29,375 nucleotides of DNA from NCBI GenBank assembly GCA_034421995.1, contig DAOUJY010000123.1:1-29375 (forward strand). Reading direction: 5' to 3'. The notes under the pieces were generated by a model. That model worked only from the letters and a program-made list of their open reading frames with translations, was not told the origin of the DNA and made no database searches. The stretch is from Bin87 sp034421995 (GTDB lineage Bacteria > Chloroflexota > Dehalococcoidia > Lucifugimonadales > UBA3495). The translations under genes and the position numbers were made by a program. This document shows, piece after piece, positions 23,661 through 29,375 of this stretch (position 1 is the stretch's first letter; each line of letters begins with the position of its first letter).

Positions 23661-23775
23661 GGAAGCGAGTTTTGCACAGCCCTATACATAAATTGTGGAT
23701 TGCAGGGCCGGACGTGTTAGGATTGCGTAGATACGCCACAACTCTTCCACTACTGATCGGAATTCCGGGCACGTT

Positions 23776-24093
23776 ATGTTCACACCAACCCGACTTTTTT
23801 ACATCATCTGCGGAGCCGTGGGCGGAGCCGCCGCCGGCGGTTACGTCGCCTGGGCCATCGCTTCCCGATTCGCCCGCATTGCGGAGCTGAACGACCGAGC
23901 AATCGTTGAGCCGCACGTGCTGGTGGTGCTCTGCGTAGCCGGAGGTTTGATAGCCTTCCCGCTGGGAGCGGCCGCCGGGCTGATTATCGGGGCCATCGCA
24001 AATCGCATGATCGACGCGCTGCGGCGCACTCGGGGCGCCAACGAGTCCTCCTGGGTGACGCGGCGGCCGGCCGACGACGGCAGCCGGGAATAG
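23776..24093 (+). CDS. small two-helix membrane protein, function unknown
   Basis: A 105-residue protein with two Gly/Ala-rich hydrophobic segments, about residues 7-29 (LFYIICGAVGGAAAGGYVAW) and 48-73 (VLVVLCVAGGLIAFPLGAAA), and a basic, polar C-terminus (RRTRGANESSW, then RRPADDGSRE). The glycine spacing suggests tightly packed helices. No family is recognised. The start at 23776 has only a weak ribosome site, and no strong promoter is visible in the gap. It is not obviously linked to neighbours. The clear helix pattern and its lack of overlap with other genes make it plausible, but expression is unproven. Confidence 0.5.
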   Translation: MFTPTRLFYIICGAVGGAAAGGYVAWAIASRFARIAELNDRAIVEPHVLVVLCVAGGLIAFPLGAAAGLIIGAIANRMIDALRRTRGANESSWVTRRPADDGSRE

Positions 24094-24124
24094 GCGCGGT
24101 ATAATGGTCGCCAATGGAAATCTG

Positions 24125-24206
24125 CCTGGATTCCGGCTTCCGCCGGAATGACGGGTAAAGTTGTGAATGACGGTTAGTTGTGAATGACGGTCAAGTTGTG
24201 AGGAGC
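24125..24206. repeat. family C hairpin with 17-18-bp tandem tail
   Basis: Hairpin TTCCGGCTTCCGCCGGAA within CCTGGA...TGACGG, followed by units starting GGAATGACG (24145), GTGAATGACG (24163) and GTGAATGACG (24180), then GTGAGG at 24198. The tail ends in the ribosome site of the cupin gene (GAGGAG). Confidence 0.75.
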
Positions 24207-24212
24207 CTTCTT

Positions 24213-24581
24213 ATGCCCCAATTCGTGCGCGTCTATACCGGCCCGGACGGTCAATCCCGCCTGGAACATTATGATCCGCCCTTCGAGGACTTCCTGGACA
24301 CCGAAGGAGCTTACGGGCGGGGCACCCCCATGCAGGCCACCAGCGGCCTGACCATCCGCATCTCTCCCCCGGACTACTTCCTGGACTTCCACTGCGCCCC
24401 GCGCCGGCAGTACACCGTGACGCTGGCCGGCCAGGCCGAAATCGGGTTGAGCGACGGCTCCACCCACCGCGTGGGACCCGGCGACGTGCTGTTGGCGGAA
24501 GACCTCACCGGGGAAGGCCACACGACGCGAGTGGTGGGCGGCGAAGAGCGGGTGTACCTGGTGATACCGCTGGCGGACTAG
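24213..24581 (+). CDS. cupin-domain protein
   Basis: A 122-residue single-domain cupin. The first conserved motif is FHCAPRRQYTVTLAGQAEIG (His60, Gln66, Glu76) and the second is GPGDVLLAEDLTGEGHTTRV (Asp97, His103). The classic HxH pair of metal-binding cupins is not complete, but the H...RRQY...E...GEGH pattern is common in a group of small uncharacterised cupins. A metal site using His60, Glu76 and His103 is possible but unproven. The ATG at 24213 has GAGGAG 8 nt upstream; in-frame residues before it derive from repeat tail. It lies before the MFS pair, separated by another repeat. No enzyme role can be given. Confidence 0.87.
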   Translation: MPQFVRVYTGPDGQSRLEHYDPPFEDFLDTEGAYGRGTPMQATSGLTIRISPPDYFLDFHCAPRRQYTVTLAGQAEIGLSDGSTHRVGPGDVLLAEDLTGEGHTTRVVGGEERVYLVIPLAD

Positions 24582-24600
24582 GGCGTGTCGTCAAATTATT

Positions 24601-24740
24601 CCGTCATTCCTGCGAAAGCAGGAATCCAGGCATTTTCATAACCAAATCGTTCTGAGACAGCAGACGATTCTGGATTCCCGCTTTCGCGGGAATGACGAAG
24701 ATGTAAGCGGGAATGACGGCGATGTAAGCGGGAATGACGA
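24601..24740. repeat. two facing family C hairpins with 21-bp tandem tail
   Basis: A left element at 24601-24629 (CATTCCTGCGAAAGCAGGAA core) faces a right element at 24670-24696 (ATTCCCGCTTTCGCGGGAAT core). The pair can also fold on each other. After it GGGAATGACG recurs at 24688, 24709 and 24730, a 21-bp period. The tail ends 6 nt before the GTG of the next gene and contains the in-frame stop just ahead of it. Confidence 0.8.
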
Positions 24741-24746
24741 TTCGCA

Positions 24747-26015
24747 GTGAGGGAGGTCTTCTACGGGTGGTGGGTACTCGGCGCGGCGGTTGGCCTGGGC
24801 TTCGTAGCGTTCGGGGTCGTCATACCCGGTTATCTGGCGTTCTCAGTCCCCATCCGCGGCGAATTGGGCCTCACGTCGGGGCAGTCCGCGTTCATCGTCG
24901 GCGCGGCGTGGGGCATCGGAGACATCACCTCGGTAGCAGCGGGGTGGTTGGCGGACCGGTACGGCGCGCGCCGACTGGTGCTGGTCGGCGGCCTGCTCTG
25001 CGGGGCCGGGTTTGCGGCCCTCGCGCTGGCCAACTCGTTTCTGGGCATCCTGCTGGCGTACACGGTAGTTGCGTCGGTAGGGCGGGGCATGGGTATCTTT
25101 CCCACACTGATGACCCTGGTCAACCAGTGGTTCGTGCGTCGAAAGGCGCTGGCGCTGGCAGTGGTGAATACCACCACCGCCGGGGGCGCGGCGGCGCTCC
25201 TCCCCGCGTTGAGCCTGGGGGCGGGGCAGATTGGCTGGCGTCCCACGGCGTTGATCGCCGGCCTGGCGGTATGCGCGTTGACGCTGCCGGCAGTAGCGAT
25301 CATCCGCAGCCGGCCGGAGGACATGGGGCTGCTGCCGGACGGTGCCAGCACAAACGCCAGGACGCCGGACGGGGCAACTGTGGGGGACGGTGCAACCACA
25401 AGGGTTGCCCCTACGCGACGAGAATTCGCGCTAGGTCAGGCGCTGGTGACCACGACCTTTTGGGCGTTGTCGTTGGGGGCAGTGCTGCGCACGGTGACGT
25501 CGGATGTGCTGATAGTGAATCAGATACCGATATTGATATGGAAGGGAGTCGCTGAGACCAGAACGTCCGCCTATCTGTCTTTGACCTACTTCGCCACCAT
25601 ACCGGCGCGTTTTGGGATGGGACTGGCGGCGTTGTGGGTCGCGCCGCGTTGGCTGTTGAGCGCGGCGATGGTGGTGGTGACCCTGTGCACCCTGGCGGCC
25701 CTGATGATTCAGGGCGACCGGGTGGCGTGGTTCCTGATCGTGGCGTCGGCGGCGGGGCAGGGAGTGAGTTCGATAGCGTGGATCACGGTCGGGGAATATT
25801 TTGGCCGGCGCAGCTACGGAACGCTGGTCGGTGTGATGACGGTGTTCTACGGGACCAGCGGACTCATCATCCCCGCCGTCGCCGGGTCCGTATTTGACCG
25901 GACGGGCAGCTTCTTGCCGGTGCTGGCGGCGGCAGCGGTGATGCAGGCCGTCGCCGCAACATCGTTCCTGCTGGTAAAACGGCCCGCCGACGACGCCGCA
26001 TCCGATTCCCGATAG
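24747..26015 (+). CDS. MFS transporter, MCT/OFA-like, first of a tandem pair
   Basis: A 422-residue carrier with about 12 helices. Marks: FYGWWVLGAAVG at helix 1, motif A GWLADRYGARR, NQWFVRRKALALAVVNTTTA, RSRPEDMGLLPDG ahead of the central loop, and GEYFGRRSYGTLVGVMTVFYG near helix 10. It starts with GTG at 24747; a TGA at 24735 in the family C tail blocks any longer frame, and no good ribosome site is seen. Compared with the paralogue at 26032, about 13 polar N-terminal residues are absent. The central loop contains a short dyad repeat (25389-25415) translated as GATTRVAPTR. It ends 16 nt before the next MFS gene, so the two are probably co-transcribed. Substrate unknown. Confidence 0.9.
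   Translation: MREVFYGWWVLGAAVGLGFVAFGVVIPGYLAFSVPIRGELGLTSGQSAFIVGAAWGIGDITSVAAGWLADRYGARRLVLVGGLLCGAGFAALALANSFLGILLAYTVVASVGRGMGIFPTLMTLVNQWFVRRKALALAVVNTTTAGGAAALLPALSLGAGQIGWRPTALIAGLAVCALTLPAVAIIRSRPEDMGLLPDGASTNARTPDGATVGDGATTRVAPTRREFALGQALVTTTFWALSLGAVLRTVTSDVLIVNQIPILIWKGVAETRTSAYLSLTYFATIPARFGMGLAALWVAPRWLLSAAMVVVTLCTLAALMIQGDRVAWFLIVASAAGQGVSSIAWITVGEYFGRRSYGTLVGVMTVFYGTSGLIIPAVAGSVFDRTGSFLPVLAAAAVMQAVAATSFLLVKRPADDAASDSR
25389..25415. repeat. short dyad repeat inside an MFS gene
   Basis: GCAACC (25392-25397) and GGTTGC (25403-25408) flank ACAAG, and the right flank GCCCCTACG is the same end as in family A palindromes. It is in frame and lies in the cytoplasmic loop between helices 6 and 7. 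Confidence 0.55.
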
Positions 26016-26031
26016 GGATGCCGGGGACGGG

Positions 26032-27312
26032 ATGATCGACCGCACAACGGGCCGGCCGCCGGTCAGTCAGCGAGGCATCTACTACGGCTGGTGGGTCATC
26101 CTGTCCGGTGGCGTGGTAGGGTTTCTGGGTTTCGGAGCCATAATTCCCGGCTTTTTGGTTTTCGCACCTTCCCTACGGGAAGCTCTGGATATTTCGTCGG
26201 CGCAGTTCGCTTTTGTGATAGGTGGGGCATGGGCCGTGGGCAACGTGGCGTCGCTGGGCGCGGGATGGCTGGCGGACCGTTACGGGGGCCGGCGGCTGGC
26301 GCTCATCGGCGGGCTGGTCAGTTGCGCCGGGTTCGCGGCGGTCGCCGGGGTCAGCTCATATTGGCAGCTGGTAGTGGCGTATTCGGGCATTTCCGCTATC
26401 GGCAGGGGTATCGGGATAGTGCCCAACCTGATGACGATTGCCAACCAGTGGTTCGTGCGGCGCAAGGCGCTGACGATGACGTTGCTGAACACCGCGTTTG
26501 CGGGCGGGGCGGCGGTGATGGTGCCGTTGCTGTCCTGGTGTCTGAGCGAGTTCGGCTGGCGAGCGACCATACTGGGAGCGGGGGCCATGGCCGCCACACT
26601 CACGATAGGAGCCGCTGTCGTCATAAGGAGCCGGCCCGAAGACATCGGATTGCTGCCCGACGGGATACGACCGGAGGGCGGGGCGGACGGAAAGCGAGGG
26701 CGACGTATCGAGCCGACCTATTCGGCGTCCGACCTCACGGTTCGGCAGGCGCTGGCCTCGCCGGCCTTTTGGCTGCTGACGGTTGGCGTCACACTGCGCA
26801 TTGCGGCGGCGGACGCGCTGGTGATCAACCAGATTCCCATGCTGGTGTGGAAAGGTATTCCGGAGGAGCAGGCGGCTTTCTACCTGTCGTCCACCTTCCT
26901 GGCGATAATTCCCTTGCGAATTGCCATGGGCGTGGCGGCGACGTGGATACCCTCGCGGTGGCTCATATTCGCCGGTATGAGCGTGGGAGCGGCGGGGACG
27001 GCGGCGTTTCTGGTGGGGAATGGGTATGTGGCGGCGGCGCTGTTCGTAGTCTCCATCGCCGCCACCGAGGGCATTGCCACGCTGGGCTGGCTGGCGGTGG
27101 GGGAGTACTTCGGTCGGCGCAGTTTCGGAACCCTGGTGGGGGCGATGACGGTGTGTTTCGGGGCCGCATCACTCCTGGCGGCGTGGTCGGCGGGGTGGAT
27201 TTTTGACGAGACCGGGACCTATGACGCGGCGCTGATAGTGGCAGCGCCGGTGCAGTTGGCGTCGGGTTTGTGCTATTTGCTGGCGCGGCGGCCGGCTGTG
27301 GAAGCGTTGTAA
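26032..27312 (+). CDS. MFS transporter, MCT/OFA-like, second of a tandem pair
   Basis: A 426-residue paralogue of the preceding gene, alignable throughout: YYGWWVILSGG, GWLADRYGGRR, NQWFVRRKALTMTLLNTAFA, RSRPEDIGLLPDG and GEYFGRRSFGTLVGAMTVCF. The N-terminus has 17 extra polar residues before helix 1 (MIDRTTGRPPVSQRG). The ATG at 26032 is preceded by a G-rich stretch (GGGGACGGG) that can serve as ribosome site. Tandem, similar but clearly diverged copies suggest an older duplication and possibly different substrates or a hetero-oligomer. It faces the monooxygenase gene across a family B hairpin. Confidence 0.91.
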   Translation: MIDRTTGRPPVSQRGIYYGWWVILSGGVVGFLGFGAIIPGFLVFAPSLREALDISSAQFAFVIGGAWAVGNVASLGAGWLADRYGGRRLALIGGLVSCAGFAAVAGVSSYWQLVVAYSGISAIGRGIGIVPNLMTIANQWFVRRKALTMTLLNTAFAGGAAVMVPLLSWCLSEFGWRATILGAGAMAATLTIGAAVVIRSRPEDIGLLPDGIRPEGGADGKRGRRIEPTYSASDLTVRQALASPAFWLLTVGVTLRIAAADALVINQIPMLVWKGIPEEQAAFYLSSTFLAIIPLRIAMGVAATWIPSRWLIFAGMSVGAAGTAAFLVGNGYVAAALFVVSIAATEGIATLGWLAVGEYFGRRSFGTLVGAMTVCFGAASLLAAWSAGWIFDETGTYDAALIVAAPVQLASGLCYLLARRPAVEAL

Positions 27313-27314
27313 GA

Positions 27315-27413
27315 ATTGTCAGAATCAGGATTTTCAAGATTATAGGATTGACAGGATTATGGGGAACCAATCCCGCAAATCCTGAAATCCGGTAAATCCT
27401 GATTCTGACGAAA
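27315..27413. repeat. family B AATCCTGA hairpin, full copy
   Basis: Left arm from ATTGTCAGAATCAGGATT, right arm to AAATCCTGATTCTGACGAAA. It fills most of the gap between convergent genes (MFS ends 27312, monooxygenase ends 27450) and could act as a bidirectional transcript end. Confidence 0.82.
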
Positions 27414-27449
27414 TTTCCCCTACGCAACTTGCGGCCGGTATCGGTGAAG

Positions 27450-29084
27450 TTAATCCAGGGTGAACCCCTCGTAGCCGTTGGCGGCGACCTCGGCGCGCTT
27501 GGCGCGCATGGCGGGGGCGGTGTCGGGGGCGGTGAGGAGGACGCGGGCTTTGCCGGGGATGTTGGCGCCGACGAACCAGGAGTCGGCCTGCGTGCGCAGG
27601 ATGTTCTCGCTGTCGTCCTTCATGTGCTGCACCCACGCCTCCTCGGCCTCGGGGGTGGCCATGATGCGCTGGTGCCCGCTGTCCCGGACGTGGGCGATGG
27701 CGTCGGTCACCCACTCGACCAACGGCTCCGCGGACCGGGGGAAGTTGCCCACGGAGGCGGCGTTGATGGTGAAAATGTTGGGGAAGCCGTAGCTGGACAT
27801 TCCCATGTAGGTGCGGGGGCCGTTGGCGAACTTTTCCTTGAGCACCTCGCCGCCGATGCCCTCGATGTGAATCAGGTTGAGAGGGCCGGTGACGGCGTCG
27901 TAGCCGGTGGCGAAGATGATGACGTCCAGTTCGTGCTCGCTTCCGCTCTCCAGCTCAAGGCCGCGGGGGTTCAAGCGGGCGATGGGGTCCTCGCGCACGT
28001 CCACCAGCAGCACGTTGTCGCGGTTATAGACCTCGTAATAGCCGGTCTCGCAGGGCAGTCGCTTGGAGCCGAACATATGGTTCTTCGGCACCAGCATTTC
28101 GGCCACTTCGGGGTCGTGGACGCGCTCGCGGATCTTGTTGCGGACGAACTCGGCGTAGTCCTCGTTGGCCTCGCCGGGCATCATGATGTCGTAGAAGTTG
28201 GACAGCCACTTCTTGAAGCCGGGTTCGGCCCAGAGGCGCTCGTACTGGTCCAGCTTCTCCTCCTCGGAGACGGCCAAGGCAGAACGGGTGTCGAACTCGT
28301 GCATGAAGGAACCGGGGGTGGACAGGCACTGCTCGAAGATCTCGGGGTAGTGGTTCTTGATGTAGTCCTGGGTCTCCCGGTCAATGAGGGAGTTGCGCAG
28401 GGGCACGCAGTAGTTGGCGGTGCGCTGGAAGACGGTGAGGTGGCTCACAACGCCGGCGATTTCGGGGATGAGCTGGACGGCGGTGGCGCCGGTGCCGATG
28501 ACGCCGACACGCTTGCCGGCCAAGTCCATGCCTTCCTTGGGCCAGCGGTTGGTGTGGCACCAACTGCCTTCGTAGCTCTCCAGGCCCTCGAACTCGGGGA
28601 CGTAGCGGGCGGAGAGGATGCCGATGGCGGTGATGACGAACTGGGCGCGGGTCTGGTAGCCGTCGTCGGTGGTAATGAGCCAACGGTTGTCGTCTTCCTG
28701 GTACACCAGGGAGGCGACGCGGGACTCAAAGCGAATGTCGCGGCGGAGGTCGAACTTGTCGGCCACATAGTTAAGGTAGCGTTCGTTCTCGGGCTGGCTG
28801 GAGTAGTGCTCCTGCCACTCCCATTCCTGGAGCAACTCCTCGGAGAAGGAATAGCCGTAGGTGTAGCTCTCGGAGTCGAAGCGGGCACCCGGGTAGCGGT
28901 TCCAGTACCAGGTTCCGCCCACGCCGGTGCCTTCCTCGAACCCTCGCACCGAAAAGCCCAGATTGCGGAGCCGATAGAGGGAGTAGAGACCGGTGACTCC
29001 GGCGCCGATGACAACGACATCGACCTCTTCAACTCCGCCCGTGGATTGCCCGTTCGCGGACGTTTGCTGTAACGACGTAGCCAT
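27450..29084 (-). CDS. FAD/NADPH-dependent Baeyer-Villiger-type monooxygenase
   Basis: A 544-residue flavoprotein monooxygenase, the family that inserts oxygen next to ketones or oxidises hetero-atoms using NADPH and O2. The FAD Rossmann motif GAGVTG is at 27-32, GGTWYWNRYPGARFD follows, and the NADPH Rossmann motif GTGATA is at 197-202. The fingerprint reads YEGSWCHTNRWP (171-182); the usual first residue is Phe, here Tyr, while Gly, His177 and Trp-Pro are kept. IFATGYDAVTG is the second conserved motif toward the C-terminus. The start at 29084 has GGAGG 6 nt upstream; the open frame runs 13 codons further but without support. No signal peptide is seen, so it is cytoplasmic. Expanded sets of such enzymes are reported for SAR202 and tied to oxidation of refractory organic matter. 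Substrate unknown. Confidence 0.93.
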   Translation of the reverse strand: MATSLQQTSANGQSTGGVEEVDVVVIGAGVTGLYSLYRLRNLGFSVRGFEEGTGVGGTWYWNRYPGARFDSESYTYGYSFSEELLQEWEWQEHYSSQPENERYLNYVADKFDLRRDIRFESRVASLVYQEDDNRWLITTDDGYQTRAQFVITAIGILSARYVPEFEGLESYEGSWCHTNRWPKEGMDLAGKRVGVIGTGATAVQLIPEIAGVVSHLTVFQRTANYCVPLRNSLIDRETQDYIKNHYPEIFEQCLSTPGSFMHEFDTRSALAVSEEEKLDQYERLWAEPGFKKWLSNFYDIMMPGEANEDYAEFVRNKIRERVHDPEVAEMLVPKNHMFGSKRLPCETGYYEVYNRDNVLLVDVREDPIARLNPRGLELESGSEHELDVIIFATGYDAVTGPLNLIHIEGIGGEVLKEKFANGPRTYMGMSSYGFPNIFTINAASVGNFPRSAEPLVEWVTDAIAHVRDSGHQRIMATPEAEEAWVQHMKDDSENILRTQADSWFVGANIPGKARVLLTAPDTAPAMRAKRAEVAANGYEGFTLD

Positions 29085-29142
29085 GAAACCCTCCTTGTCT
29101 GCCTGGAGACATACGTCGGCCAAAAATGGAAACGGTGGGCCG

Positions 29143-29171
29143 ATTATACACCCGCAGAGGGTCCGTCAGAA
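29143..29171 (-). promoter_or_regulatory. possible promoter of the monooxygenase gene
   Basis: On the minus strand a perfect TATAAT (29143-29148) is preceded, after 17 nt, by TTCTGA (29166-29171). The -35 is weak and is formed by the end of the family B repeat. The leader would be about 50 nt. Confidence 0.45.
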
Positions 29172-29210
29172 GCGGGATTTGCCGGATTTGAAGGATTGTC
29201 GGGATTGGGT
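29161..29210. repeat. family B repeat, left arm only
   Basis: GTCAGAAGCGGGATTTGCC and the following GGATT-spaced units match the left arm of the copy at 3274. No right arm follows; a G/T-rich stretch runs instead to about 29265. Confidence 0.7.
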
Positions 29211-29270
29211 TCGTTGGCGGGTGGGGTTGTTGTGGTGGGTTTCGCTCCTTTTGGTTTTGGGTGGTGGTCC

Positions 29271-29375
29271 TTCGACAGGCTCAGGATGATGGTTCGACAG
29301 GCTCACCATGAGCGGGGTTTTGGATCGGGAAGGCAGGATTTTCCGCCAGCGGCGGACCTTGCGGCACTTCGTTGT
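29271..29375. repeat. 105-bp repeat, inverted partner of 1721-1825
   Basis: Exact reverse complement of 1721-1825 by direct reading, cut by the window edge. On the plus strand it starts an open frame (MSGVLDREGRIFRQRRTLRH) identical to the one in the left copy. Confidence 0.85.

Noticed and set aside
24100..24105. TATAAT considered as a promoter for the cupin gene
   Set aside because: No -35-like sequence lies 15-19 nt upstream, and a family C hairpin intervenes before the gene.
18550..24740. Regular 17-22-bp repeats considered as CRISPR arrays
   Set aside because: Units are too short, spacers are not distinct 30-40-bp sequences, no cas genes are present, and each array grows from a family C hairpin.
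27429..29072. 547-codon plus-strand open frame over the monooxygenase
   Set aside because: Antisense shadow; the minus strand carries all flavoprotein motifs.
1..29375. Search for transposases, integrases, tRNA and rRNA genes
   Set aside because: None recognised in any frame, so the terminal inverted repeats cannot be called the ends of an insertion sequence.

Overview
The window reads as ordinary chromosome of a GC-rich, free-living bacterium, most likely a Chloroflexota member of the SAR202/Dehalococcoidia type, known mainly from metagenomes. That placement is an inference. It rests on high GC with dense coding, substrate-binding lipoproteins with long Ala/Pro linkers, several FYGWW-type MFS carriers, a Baeyer-Villiger-type flavin monooxygenase, and many intergenic palindromic repeats. 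I see no rRNA, tRNA, CRISPR array, phage gene or transposase.

Layout: (1) 1-3.2 kb, minus strand: a small membrane protein, a tandem EthD-like protein, a repeat-filled gap and an MFS carrier. (2) 3.5-7.3 kb, plus strand: a 1261-residue protein joining a COG0701/DUF318-type permease to a six-repeat TolB-type propeller, an IPT/TIG domain, a seven-repeat FG-GAP/VCBS propeller and an ASPIC/UnbV domain. (3) 7.6-13.1 kb, plus strand: a family 5 substrate-binding lipoprotein, two DppB/DppC-type permeases, and a membrane-anchored PQQ-type propeller with a zinc ribbon; there are no ATPases here. (4) 23.5-13.1 kb, minus strand: two near-identical substrate-binding lipoproteins in tandem, DppB, DppC, a decayed dppC remnant, a Uma2-type nuclease, DppD, DppF and an MFS carrier. 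(5) 23.8-27.3 kb, plus strand: a small membrane protein, a cupin and two tandem MFS paralogues. (6) 27.4-29.1 kb, minus strand: a flavin monooxygenase.

Functionally the window is about uptake and oxidation of organic compounds: two peptide/opine-type ABC systems, four MFS carriers, a monooxygenase, a cupin and an EthD-like protein. The ATPases of locus 4 may also energise the permeases of locus 3.

The most unusual gene is the permease/double-propeller fusion. The gene-free stretches hold at least four dispersed repeat families: a 28-bp palindrome, a long AATCCTGA hairpin, an ATTCCGGC hairpin with tandem tails, and a 105-bp or longer element present inverted at both ends of the window. Some copies encroach on coding sequence. 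Two places, next to dppC and after the first substrate-binding gene, carry remnants of decayed duplicates, so transport genes here have been duplicated and lost repeatedly.
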